Shown in pieces: positions 50,871 to 58,709 of a stretch of 64,000 bases of DNA. The stretch is taken from positions 1-64,000 of the forward strand of contig NZ_VFES01000012.1 in NCBI RefSeq assembly GCF_007858185.1. The letters run 5' to 3'. Source of the DNA: Pseudomonas grimontii (GTDB taxonomy: Bacteria; Pseudomonadota; Gammaproteobacteria; Pseudomonadales; Pseudomonadaceae). Position 1 is the stretch's first letter. Every line of letters begins with the position of its first letter. The position numbers and the translations under genes were made by a program. A model generated the notes under the pieces. The model saw only the letters and a program-made list of their open reading frames with translations. It searched no databases and was not told the origin of the DNA.

Positions 50871-51914
50871 TTACAGCTCAAGAACTTTGACCTCCTTGGG
50901 CGCCTTCTTTTTCTTACCGGCCGCCTTGGCCTTACCCTTCTTCCCTGCGTTACATTCCACTGTGGTGCTCCAACCGGACTGGGTGAACACTTGCTCCACC
51001 GAGTCGACCAGGAACTCACCGTCCAACCCCTCCTTGAAGCCCTGCGCATTGACCTGTCGTTCAGCGTAGAGATCCGTACGCCCGACCATCTCCAACCGTA
51101 CTTCAGCAGTCGAACGATTGAATGCGGCGAGCCGAGCTTTGGCTGCCTGCTCAGCGGCAGATTTGTTCGGGTGTATATGCCGGTCGGTATGCACCGGCGG
51201 CAAACCTGCAGGTGCGTCATCGTTGTCCAGGGTCAGGTTGACCAGTTCGCCGGTTTTCTTGTCCTGATACCTGGCCTTGACTGCCTTTTGAGTGGTGCGG
51301 TCGGTAAAGCGGAATTGCCAGCGGCTGACGTCACTGCGTCGGATGGTGATCGCTGGCAGATTCTTGCCACTGGCGGTCTGCCCACTCTGACGCGGCAATA
51401 CCAGCAGCTTGCTGTCGGCCACCTTGGCGGTACAGTCGTGATCCTTGGCGAGCCGGGTGATGAAGTTGTAGTCAGACTCGTTCATCTGATCGGCTCTGGG
51501 CACGACCGTGGCTACAGGGCATTCCGGCTTCCATCCGTTGCGTGCGGCAATGTCGCTGACGATCTTGGATAACGGCACGTTTTCCCAACTGCCGCTGCGG
51601 GTGGTCTTGCCACTGCCGCGCATGTCGCTGGCCTTACCGCGAATGACCAGGGTGTCCGGCGGGCCGGAGACCTCGATGTCATCCACGGTGTAACGTCCAA
51701 GACGTGCCAGCGCTTTGCTGTCGTAGCCAAGATAGATCTCGATCCCGGCGCCCTTCTTGGGGAGCGCGACGGCGCCGTCACGGTCATCGATACGTAACTC
51801 GAACTCGTCCGACTCCATGCCGGGCTTGTCCAGTGTGCGCAGCAACAGCAGGCGGTCGTTGATCAAGGCTGTGATGTCGTTGCCATCAGCGACAATTCGA
51901 AAGATTGGCTTCAT
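50871..51914 (-). CDS. phage late control protein D (baseplate hub, P2 gpD-like)
   Basis: 347 residues. KPIFRIVADGNDITALINDR is the typical gpD start, with SDMRGSGKTTRSGSWENVPL and SDYNFITRLAKDHDCTAKVA in the core. gpD forms the hub under the tail spike. It follows gpX and precedes the endolysins, as in R-type pyocins. The C-terminus is Lys-rich. Confidence 0.9.
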   Translation of the reverse strand: MKPIFRIVADGNDITALINDRLLLLRTLDKPGMESDEFELRIDDRDGAVALPKKGAGIEIYLGYDSKALARLGRYTVDDIEVSGPPDTLVIRGKASDMRGSGKTTRSGSWENVPLSKIVSDIAARNGWKPECPVATVVPRADQMNESDYNFITRLAKDHDCTAKVADSKLLVLPRQSGQTASGKNLPAITIRRSDVSRWQFRFTDRTTQKAVKARYQDKKTGELVNLTLDNDDAPAGLPPVHTDRHIHPNKSAAEQAAKARLAAFNRSTAEVRLEMVGRTDLYAERQVNAQGFKEGLDGEFLVDSVEQVFTQSGWSTTVECNAGKKGKAKAAGKKKKAPKEVKVLEL

Positions 51915-51930
51915 GGCTGATCCTCGAAAT

Positions 51931-52137
51931 TCAATCCCACAGTTGCACCTGCTCGACCGTCATTTGTTCAATGTCAGGGAAGGTGATCAGCAACCCAGTA
52001 CGCAGCGGTTGCGGCTCATCTGCCAACAACCGATTGGCCGCCAGCACCGCCTCGACCGTGCCATTGAGGTGGCCGTAATGCTGATAACACAGGGTATCGA
52101 GTAGGTCGCCGTCAGACGTTCTGCATATCATCGCCAT
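51931..52137 (-). CDS. tail protein X (P2 gpX-like, LysM-type)
   Basis: 68 residues: GDLLDTLCYQHYGHLNGTVE, VLAANRLLADEPQPLRTGLL, the usual small tail protein X. It overlaps gene U by 26 bases. Position between U and D matches R-type pyocins. Confidence 0.85.
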   Translation of the reverse strand: MAMICRTSDGDLLDTLCYQHYGHLNGTVEAVLAANRLLADEPQPLRTGLLITFPDIEQMTVEQVQLWD

Positions 52138-52957
52138 AGCGCGTGAACTCCAAACTAAAGGTTTGCTTGCGCGGGATCCCGCCGGCCAGCAACGCGCCCT
52201 GCTCTTCCTCTACGCTGCCCAAGCACCAAGTGCCGAGGACAACGCCGTACCCCGTAGTAAGGTTCAACGGCAACAGTTGCCCGCCGATGGAGCGCAGAGT
52301 GTCGAGCTGCTTGAGGCCTCCCTTGAAGGTGGGGAAAATTGCGCCCTTGAGGCTGAGCTTATCCTCGCCGATACCCACGGCCTGCTGTGCTGGCCGACGA
52401 CTGAGGCGCTCTTGTGAGGCCCAGCGGAACTGGGTTTGCCGGCGCAGTTCGTCGAAGGCCGCCGTGTCCAGGTTGAAGTAGAACGGCTGGGCATTGGCTT
52501 GCAGCGGCTGCAGGATCAGCAAGTGGGGAAACGGTTTGACCGCTTCCGCCATGGGCGTTGCACTGGGCGCCAAGGCGCTGGTGGGCAAGATGTTCGCCAG
52601 GCGCGGGCTGACCTTGCCCGCGATCTGGTTGATTGCCGTGCTGGCCCGGGCGGCTTGTTCCTTCAAAGTGCCCAGACGTTCATCAATCGCTGACATCGCG
52701 CGCGTTGCTTTGCTGTAGGTCGACAAAACAGTGCCAACCTTGGATTGCGCTGCATTGATCCCACGCATCACCCGTTGCAGCTTTTCCCCTACACCAGGTG
52801 GTACGCCTGGAATGCTGGACAGCTCATCAGCCGCCCCTGTGATTTCACCAATAGCACCATTCACCGGGCCGATCATATCGTCGATGCTATGGCGCCCCGC
52901 CTCCCCGGCCTGGACCAGGGATTTGAAACCGGATTGCAGTTGCTCCATGTAAGTCAT
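52112..52957 (-). CDS. phage tail protein U (P2 gpU-like)
   Basis: 281 residues. A helical N-terminal region (about 1-125) precedes a gpU-like domain (FYFNLDTAAFDELRRQTQFR, GSVEEEQGALLAGGIPRKQTF, LEFTRYGDD). gpU caps the tail tube. Longer than P2 gpU because of the N-terminal extension. It lies nine bases after the tape-measure gene. Confidence 0.85.
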   Translation of the reverse strand: MTYMEQLQSGFKSLVQAGEAGRHSIDDMIGPVNGAIGEITGAADELSSIPGVPPGVGEKLQRVMRGINAAQSKVGTVLSTYSKATRAMSAIDERLGTLKEQAARASTAINQIAGKVSPRLANILPTSALAPSATPMAEAVKPFPHLLILQPLQANAQPFYFNLDTAAFDELRRQTQFRWASQERLSRRPAQQAVGIGEDKLSLKGAIFPTFKGGLKQLDTLRSIGGQLLPLNLTTGYGVVLGTWCLGSVEEEQGALLAGGIPRKQTFSLEFTRYGDDMQNV

Positions 52958-52966
52958 GACAACTCC

Positions 52967-55480
52967 TTAAACGTGAGGGGCATCGAACAGGTTGCGCCGC
53001 CCCTGCTCCCGGCTGAATTCCTCAAACATCTGACGCAGGTGCGGCATCATTTCCTGCGCGAGCTGTCGTGGATCCTTGACGTCGCCGTGCACGGTCACCG
53101 GCATGGTTGGGGAGAACGTCCACTGTTGATCAACCCGAGGGGGTTCCGGTTTTGCGGCGAGTCCAGCAGCAAGCACGGCCGGAGCCGCAGTTGCTGTGGG
53201 AGCTGCCGCCAAAGAGCGCGAGACATCTCCCAAGGCTGGCCCTGGTGCAGCAGGTGTCCTGAGCATCAACGGACCTGGCGATAACGACGGCGCCATCTGC
53301 GCCAGACGTGGCATCGGCGCCGCGCCAGGCGGTGGCAGCCGCAACGGCGAAGGTTGATCCGGCAGTGCCAATCGCTCGGCCGGAGCATCCGGCCCACCGA
53401 AGGCAGCCTTGCCAACGGCCCCGCCCAACTCACCGCCGCCCCAGCTGCCGAGGAATCCGCCGATCAATCCGCCAACCACGGTGCCGATCACTGGCACCAC
53501 CGAACCAATCGCGGCACCCGCTGCCGCTCCGGCCAGCGTGCCCGCCAAGGTGCCGGCTGCGTTACCGTAGCCCTCGGCTTTTTCGTCGCGGGTCTCAGCG
53601 TTCTGATAGGTATCGGCAGCGATCAACCCGGCCTCGATCAGCGCCAAAGGCGCACCGACCTTCGCAAATCCAAGCCCTTTGCTCATCATGACCTTTGGCG
53701 CAAACCGGCTGACAGCACCGCCGACAGGCGAGGCTGGTGCCGTATTGGGTATCGGACCGCGAGCGGGCTTACGCCGATTACGCTTGCGTTTACCATCTCC
53801 GCCATCAATGCCTCCATCACCTCCTCCTGAATTGGTGACGAACACTCGCTGGATGACGTTGGGGTTGCCCATCATCGATCCGCGAGCAACGTTCAGCAGG
53901 CCCTTGCCGATCTTAATTGCGTTGATCGCGGCGCCCAGGCTGACAACGCCTGCAGCCAACACCGTCGCCCCACTGATCACCGTCGGAAACTTCCCTGACA
54001 GTTCCCCAAGGCCATACGCCAGTTTCGCCAACCCATCGGCCGCTATATCCGTCAGCGGCCGCAACGCATCACCGATGCGCGTCATCGACGACTCAATGCC
54101 GGCAGTCGCGGTCGCCCACTTCCTGTTGGACGTCTCACGCGCTTTCGCCGCGTCAGATTCGATCTTGGCCTTGCCGTCCGTCTTCTTGATGGTCGACATG
54201 TCCGCCTTGATCTTGTCGCCGTATTTGATCTGCGCGAGCAGGCCCGCACTGGCGCTCTGATCGCTGACGATGGTCGCCAGACCAGCCGCTTCGGTGAGGG
54301 CGATCATGGCCTGCGCTTCCTCCTGGCTACCATCGGCCGAACTTTTGATTTTCTCCTTGAGGGCCTCAATTTTCTTCGCCTTGGTCGGATCCTGTTTTTT
54401 GATCAACTGCTCACTGAGCATGATGAACGCATCGACAGGATTCGCCGCCTTGCCACTTTTCGTCGCCGCAATAATCGAGCCGGCCAGGTCGTAACCTTCC
54501 TTGGCAAACCGTTCCTGGCTGGTACTGCTGATCACAGCGTTGAGCAAGTTGTCCATGTTAGTGGCTGCAGCCGCCGCATCCTGGGTTTGCGAATACTGCG
54601 ACTGCAAGCTGGCACCGAGAAAGCGCACGGCCTCTGGACCTTCCATGCCTAGGCGTCTGATGTTGCCGAGCATGGCTGGCAGATACCGCGCCATATCTTT
54701 GGGACCGAACGCACCGATGTCACCGGCCGCCGCGACCTGGCCCAGCATGGCGCCCATATCAGCCTGCTTAACGCCGGCCTCTTTGAAAGAGTTGATCAGG
54801 GTCGCGATGGTGGCAGGCTCCATACCCTGACCGTCGATGAGATCGGCGATCTCCCCGGCGTAGCTGGTGGATTCCTTCCACTCAACGCCCTTTTCGATCA
54901 ATGCACCAACAGCACCCGCGAGCAGTTTCTGGCTCATGCCCTTGTCTGCTGCGACCTTACTGATCGCCTCAGTCATCTCGGCCTCATCACCAGTACCGGC
55001 GGTATGAGCCCACAGCGACATCTGACGCATTTGCGCTTGATAATCGCCGGACACTTTCGTAGGGATCGCCAACGACGCCGTAAGCGCCGCCGCTTTGCCG
55101 AGGGAGTTCTTCATCCCCTCCTTGCCCTGCTGGATCTGCGTATGGCCCAGCGCCTTGAGTTCAGCGCCCCGCGCGACCTGGCCGAGGGCCTCGTACTCCT
55201 TGCGCAGTTTGCCGACCTCAATGCCCTGCTCTTTGAGGGTTCTAAGATTGCCTTCCAGCTTTCGCAGCAGACCATCGGCCGAGGCCGCACCGGTGTCGTG
55301 GGCTTTTTTCCATTCGTCCCGCAGGCGGATGGTGTCGCCGATGGTGCTCTGCAGCACGCGAGCCTTGGTACCGGTTTCGCCGAGTTTCTTGATGCGGCCT
55401 TCAACGTCCTTGAAGGCGGCGCCGACCGTGGAACTGACGACGCCACCGATGACCAGGCCGAGCGCCAGGTTGTTTGCCAT
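52967..55480 (-). CDS. tail tape measure protein (gpT-like)
   Basis: 837 residues. Helical start (FKDVEGRIKKLGETGTKARV), a phage-tail tape-measure core (MRQMSLWAHTAGTGDEAEM ... LLAGAVGALIEKGVEWKEST), hydrophobic segments (TVISGATVLAAGVVSLGAAI; Gly/Ala-rich 700s) and a C-terminal baseplate part. Length of this protein sets the tail length. It ends just before gene U. Confidence 0.92.
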   Translation of the reverse strand: MANNLALGLVIGGVVSSTVGAAFKDVEGRIKKLGETGTKARVLQSTIGDTIRLRDEWKKAHDTGAASADGLLRKLEGNLRTLKEQGIEVGKLRKEYEALGQVARGAELKALGHTQIQQGKEGMKNSLGKAAALTASLAIPTKVSGDYQAQMRQMSLWAHTAGTGDEAEMTEAISKVAADKGMSQKLLAGAVGALIEKGVEWKESTSYAGEIADLIDGQGMEPATIATLINSFKEAGVKQADMGAMLGQVAAAGDIGAFGPKDMARYLPAMLGNIRRLGMEGPEAVRFLGASLQSQYSQTQDAAAAATNMDNLLNAVISSTSQERFAKEGYDLAGSIIAATKSGKAANPVDAFIMLSEQLIKKQDPTKAKKIEALKEKIKSSADGSQEEAQAMIALTEAAGLATIVSDQSASAGLLAQIKYGDKIKADMSTIKKTDGKAKIESDAAKARETSNRKWATATAGIESSMTRIGDALRPLTDIAADGLAKLAYGLGELSGKFPTVISGATVLAAGVVSLGAAINAIKIGKGLLNVARGSMMGNPNVIQRVFVTNSGGGDGGIDGGDGKRKRNRRKPARGPIPNTAPASPVGGAVSRFAPKVMMSKGLGFAKVGAPLALIEAGLIAADTYQNAETRDEKAEGYGNAAGTLAGTLAGAAAGAAIGSVVPVIGTVVGGLIGGFLGSWGGGELGGAVGKAAFGGPDAPAERLALPDQPSPLRLPPPGAAPMPRLAQMAPSLSPGPLMLRTPAAPGPALGDVSRSLAAAPTATAAPAVLAAGLAAKPEPPRVDQQWTFSPTMPVTVHGDVKDPRQLAQEMMPHLRQMFEEFSREQGRRNLFDAPHV

Positions 55481-55508
55481 GAGAACTCTCCAGGCAGGGA
55501 TGCGGGGC

Positions 55509-55628
55509 TCAGTCCATGAGCCACCAGATCATCGTGGAAAAAGGCATGGTCTCGATTTCATTGGCGGCAAATGAAAACTGCGTCGCCAAACGTTTCGCGA
55601 CCTGCTTCTGCAGTTCGGCGTTAAACCC
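55509..55628 (-). CDS. gpE'-like overlapping frame of the tail assembly chaperone
   Basis: A 39-codon frame begins across the stop of the tail assembly gene (55621) and reads FNAELQKQVAKRLATQFSFA and EIETMPFSTMIWWLMD, similar in place and look to P2 gpE'. In P2-like phages E' is made by ribosomal frameshifting at the end of E. Here the frame is +1 (or -2) relative to the upstream gene, near TGGGTTTAAC. It may also start independently at a TTG. Mechanism unproven. Confidence 0.55.
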   Translation of the reverse strand, partial: GFNAELQKQVAKRLATQFSFAANEIETMPFSTMIWWLMD

Positions 55629-56229
55629 AGTCGTCCTGCACCAGGCGAAAGTAGGCGGCTTGCAGCCGCTGGTAGTCCGTCAGCTTAAGCCCCTCCAGAT
55701 CCTTGGTTTCGGATTCAGACAGGTTGGCCAGGAGGATCGTATCGCGCTGATCGTCGTCGCCATTGGACGCCGAGGTCGCGGCACGCACGTCGCGCACAGT
55801 AGGTGCGCGCAACATTAGTCGGTCGAGCTTCACGTCATTGAAGTCATACGGCCTGGACAAGTTGACGACAGCACCATCGGGGCCAACGACCAACCAGCTC
55901 GGGGTCTCGTCTTGTTTTTCAGGGATGCCGGCGTCCAGTAGCAACTGCGAATACGCCGTTTGCACACGCGCGTAGTCCGTCAGCTTGAGCCCATCGATGT
56001 CCTTGGTGCCGGCATCAGACAGCGAGGCGAACAAGGTCACTTCACACAACACGGCGTCATCGCCACCGATTGCGTCAGAGGCGCGTACCTCACGCAACGT
56101 CGGAGCGCGCAGGGTCAACTGATCGACCTTGAGGCCGTTGACGTCACTCGGACGCGTCAAGGTGATCGTCGCGCTGTCCAAGCCGAAGGCTAGCCAGGAC
56201 GGAATCAATTTCAGCTTTTTCACTTTCAT
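55621..56229 (-). CDS. phage tail assembly protein with internally duplicated domain (gpE/gp41-like)
   Basis: 202 residues built of two copies. First: PSWLAFGLDSATITLTRPSD ... LTLRAPTLREVRASDA ... KDIDGLKLTDYARVQTAYSQ. Second: PSWLVVGPDGAVVNLSRPYD ... LMLRAPTVRDVRAATS ... KDLEGLKLTDYQRLQAAYFR. Family members usually have one copy of about 90-100 residues. Tail assembly chaperones coat the tape measure during tail building. Confidence 0.8.
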   Translation of the reverse strand: MKVKKLKLIPSWLAFGLDSATITLTRPSDVNGLKVDQLTLRAPTLREVRASDAIGGDDAVLCEVTLFASLSDAGTKDIDGLKLTDYARVQTAYSQLLLDAGIPEKQDETPSWLVVGPDGAVVNLSRPYDFNDVKLDRLMLRAPTVRDVRAATSASNGDDDQRDTILLANLSESETKDLEGLKLTDYQRLQAAYFRLVQDDWV

Positions 56230-56243
56230 TAGAGTCGCTTCCG

Positions 56244-56747
56244 TTACAGGCCGAGGTCGCGGCGGACGCTGGCAAGTTGATCCACACCATTGATAACCCG
56301 GACGCAGTTAACCGGATCGATTTCGTACATCAGGCGGCCAGCGACTTCGAGCTTGTAATAGCTGACAGCCACGGAGTACTTGAACTCCCCCGCTTCCCCG
56401 GCTTTCCAGTCGCCCGGATCAATCTCTTTGAGCATACCGCGCAGGGTGGCGACCACTGCCGTGGTCGCACCTTTCTGGCCTTTGAAGGAACCCCGGAACA
56501 CCGCGTTGAACGCAGTCTGATCGGCCAGGCCATAAAACTTCATGATCTCGGGGCGCGCACCTTTGCCAGCAAAACTGGACTCCAGTTTTTCCATACCCTG
56601 ATCCATCTCGACCGGGGCATCCATGCCACCAGCTCGATGTTCCTCGGTTTTCAAGGTGAGCTTGGGGAGCGTCAGGCTGGTGATCTCCCCGTTGAAGCTG
56701 AGGCCATCGATATGGGCGTTCATGTTGTAGAGCATTTGCGGAACCAT
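56244..56747 (-). CDS. major tail tube protein (P2 FII-like)
   Basis: 167 residues: MVPQMLYNMNAHIDGLSFNG, AGGMDAPVEMDQGMEKLESS and MLKEIDPGDWKAGEAGEFKY are textbook FII. Forms the inner tube of the contractile tail. It follows the sheath gene by 13 bases. Confidence 0.94.
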   Translation of the reverse strand: MVPQMLYNMNAHIDGLSFNGEITSLTLPKLTLKTEEHRAGGMDAPVEMDQGMEKLESSFAGKGARPEIMKFYGLADQTAFNAVFRGSFKGQKGATTAVVATLRGMLKEIDPGDWKAGEAGEFKYSVAVSYYKLEVAGRLMYEIDPVNCVRVINGVDQLASVRRDLGL

Positions 56748-56760
56748 CGGCGGCTCTCCT

Positions 56761-57936
56761 TTATGCGTTGGTGTCGAGGACTTCGGTCAGCCACTGGTTG
56801 GTGACCTCGACCCGGAAGTTGGGGTTTTCTGCCGGCGGCACGTCGGTGAAGCGGATGTTCCAATACACCTTGCCCTGCTCCAGCTGGCTGGCTGTGTTCA
56901 GCTCCGGGTCCGCGAACACCTCGAAGTTGATCACCGCGCCCTGATTTTTCAGGTCGCGCATAAATGCCTGCAGCCCGTTCGTGACGTCGCTGACGTAGGT
57001 CTTGGTAATCGAGCGGTCCACCGCCCATTTATGGCCGTAAAGGATCGCGTCCATAACGATATCCATGGTCCGCACGCGGGTGACAAATGCCCACTTCGGA
57101 TCGCTGGAGCAGGTACGGTTGCCCCAAAGGCGGTAGCCGTCATCACGGATGATGGTGGTGATCTGCGCGTTGTTGAGCAGGTTGGCCCGGCAGGTTTCGT
57201 CGCCGTCCAGGAACTCGATGGGCCGACCGGTACCGGTGATGCCGACAAACTCTTTATTCGACGGCGACGCCCAGAAGCCGTATTCCGAATCGGTCCAGGC
57301 GAAGAGCCCGGCGACCCAGGCAGAACCTGGTGCATCGACGGTGGCACTGAGCGCGGTGTCCCAGTACTGCACGCCGGGATCGACCAGGAACACGCGCTTG
57401 CTGCCGAAGTTTTCGCGGTACTCCATGGCGGCTTCATCGGTGGTGTTGGGGCCATCGATGATTGCCAGCGCGCGCAGCTTGTCACTCAGCGCCACCAACG
57501 CCGTGGCAGCGGGCAAGGTCGCCGTGTGCTTAGGAGCGACCAGCAAGCGGGGTTGCGCGTTGAAGCGGCTCTTGCCATCGAGCAGCGCCTGCATGCCGGT
57601 ACGGGTGCCGTTCGCCAGAACACCGCCAATGATGGCCGAGGTCTGCGCGGCAGCGTCTGCCACCTTCGCCACACCACAGGCGACGATGACCGCCTTGGAG
57701 CGAACGTAGATCGCCTGGATCGCCTTTGTGATTGCCGCGTCTGCGCCCCAGGCGGCGATGGCTTCGCTTTCGCGGGTGATCAGCATCAACTGATTGGGCA
57801 AGGCACCGGCAGCGGGGCCTGGGGTGAAGGTGTCGCAGAGACCAATGATCGACGACGACGGCACAGCGATAGGCCGCGAGCCGGCGTCGACGTTGGTCAC
57901 GGTGACGCCGTGAAAAAAACCACCTGCATTACTCAT
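56761..57936 (-). CDS. tail sheath protein (P2 FI-like)
   Basis: 391 residues. FFHGVTVTNVDAGSRPIAVP and GLCDTFTPGPAA open it; FAWTDSEYGFWASPSNKEFV, RLWGNRTCSSDP and WAVDRSITKTYVSDVTNGLQ are conserved sheath parts. Contractile sheath of the tail. Confidence 0.95.
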   Translation of the reverse strand: MSNAGGFFHGVTVTNVDAGSRPIAVPSSSIIGLCDTFTPGPAAGALPNQLMLITRESEAIAAWGADAAITKAIQAIYVRSKAVIVACGVAKVADAAAQTSAIIGGVLANGTRTGMQALLDGKSRFNAQPRLLVAPKHTATLPAATALVALSDKLRALAIIDGPNTTDEAAMEYRENFGSKRVFLVDPGVQYWDTALSATVDAPGSAWVAGLFAWTDSEYGFWASPSNKEFVGITGTGRPIEFLDGDETCRANLLNNAQITTIIRDDGYRLWGNRTCSSDPKWAFVTRVRTMDIVMDAILYGHKWAVDRSITKTYVSDVTNGLQAFMRDLKNQGAVINFEVFADPELNTASQLEQGKVYWNIRFTDVPPAENPNFRVEVTNQWLTEVLDTNA

Positions 57937-58004
57937 GGTTGAACTCCAAAAACGAGAAAGCCCCGCATAAGCGAGGCCGTGGGTTGGTCGTGTTGCGCGT
58001 AACG

Positions 58005-58036
58005 GAAAAGAAAACGCCCCGTCAGTGCGGGGCGTT
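58005..58036 (-). terminator. terminator after the fibre/assembly genes
   Basis: AACGCCCC / GGGGCGTT stem with an 8-base loop; on the minus strand TTTTCTTTT follows. It directly abuts the stop of the assembly-chaperone gene at 58035 and splits the tail operon before the sheath gene. Confidence 0.8.
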
Positions 58037-58706
58037 ATTGGATCAATTCAGCCAGCCACGCCGGCTGTTCCGGCCTGTACTCAATTGCCGGGAATTGCAC
58101 CGACTCAGGCCAGTCACGCAGATCCTGCCGGTAGCCCTGCAACTGCTTGTACTGCTCGGCCGTGAGGGTCGTAGGCCGCTCGGCCTCTACCTCATCACGG
58201 TGCCGCGAGATCAACGGATCTGTGAGCAGTAACGCCCTGTCGCGGATTGCACGCTCTCGGTTTTTCAGCTCTTCCGCCGTAGGCCCAGGCGCCGGGGCAG
58301 TACTCGGGCGGCCTTTTTTGCCCGGCGCAAGGACCGAACCGCCAAGCGCAAGAACGCGGAATATCTCGTCGTGCTCATCCTGAGAAACTTCGACAAGCTC
58401 CGAATCTGGCGGCAACAAACACTCTGGGTTGGGCACGGTAATGAACGGCGGTGAAGCGCCGTCATCTGGCACATCAATCATTGGGGCCACAGCATCCGAA
58501 TCCAGTACCCAGATAGTTTTAGGCGTCTCGTCATCTCCCTCGACCCATGCAGGATTCGGCACTTCGATATTTTGCATAGACCATTCTGGATCAGCAACAG
58601 AGACGGCTGGCCGCACCCATTCCGGATCAGGCACCTGAATAGTGCGAGTACCGTGGAATACCTCATTAAAGAAAGTATTGTCTTTGGCGCTATAGAAAAT
58701 TTTCAT
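58035..58706 (-). CDS. tail fibre assembly chaperone-like protein
   Basis: 223 residues. An N-terminal region of repeats VPDPEWVRP / VADPEW / VPNPAWVEG / VPNPECLL leads to a C-terminal assembly-chaperone domain (RERAIRDRALLLTDPLISRH, LTAEQYKQLQGYRQDLRDWP). The C-terminal segment is typical of phage tail assembly chaperones next to fibre genes. The first half is unusual. It lies three bases after the fibre gene. Confidence 0.8.
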   Translation of the reverse strand: MKIFYSAKDNTFFNEVFHGTRTIQVPDPEWVRPAVSVADPEWSMQNIEVPNPAWVEGDDETPKTIWVLDSDAVAPMIDVPDDGASPPFITVPNPECLLPPDSELVEVSQDEHDEIFRVLALGGSVLAPGKKGRPSTAPAPGPTAEELKNRERAIRDRALLLTDPLISRHRDEVEAERPTTLTAEQYKQLQGYRQDLRDWPESVQFPAIEYRPEQPAWLAELIQ

Positions 58707-58709
58707 TAG

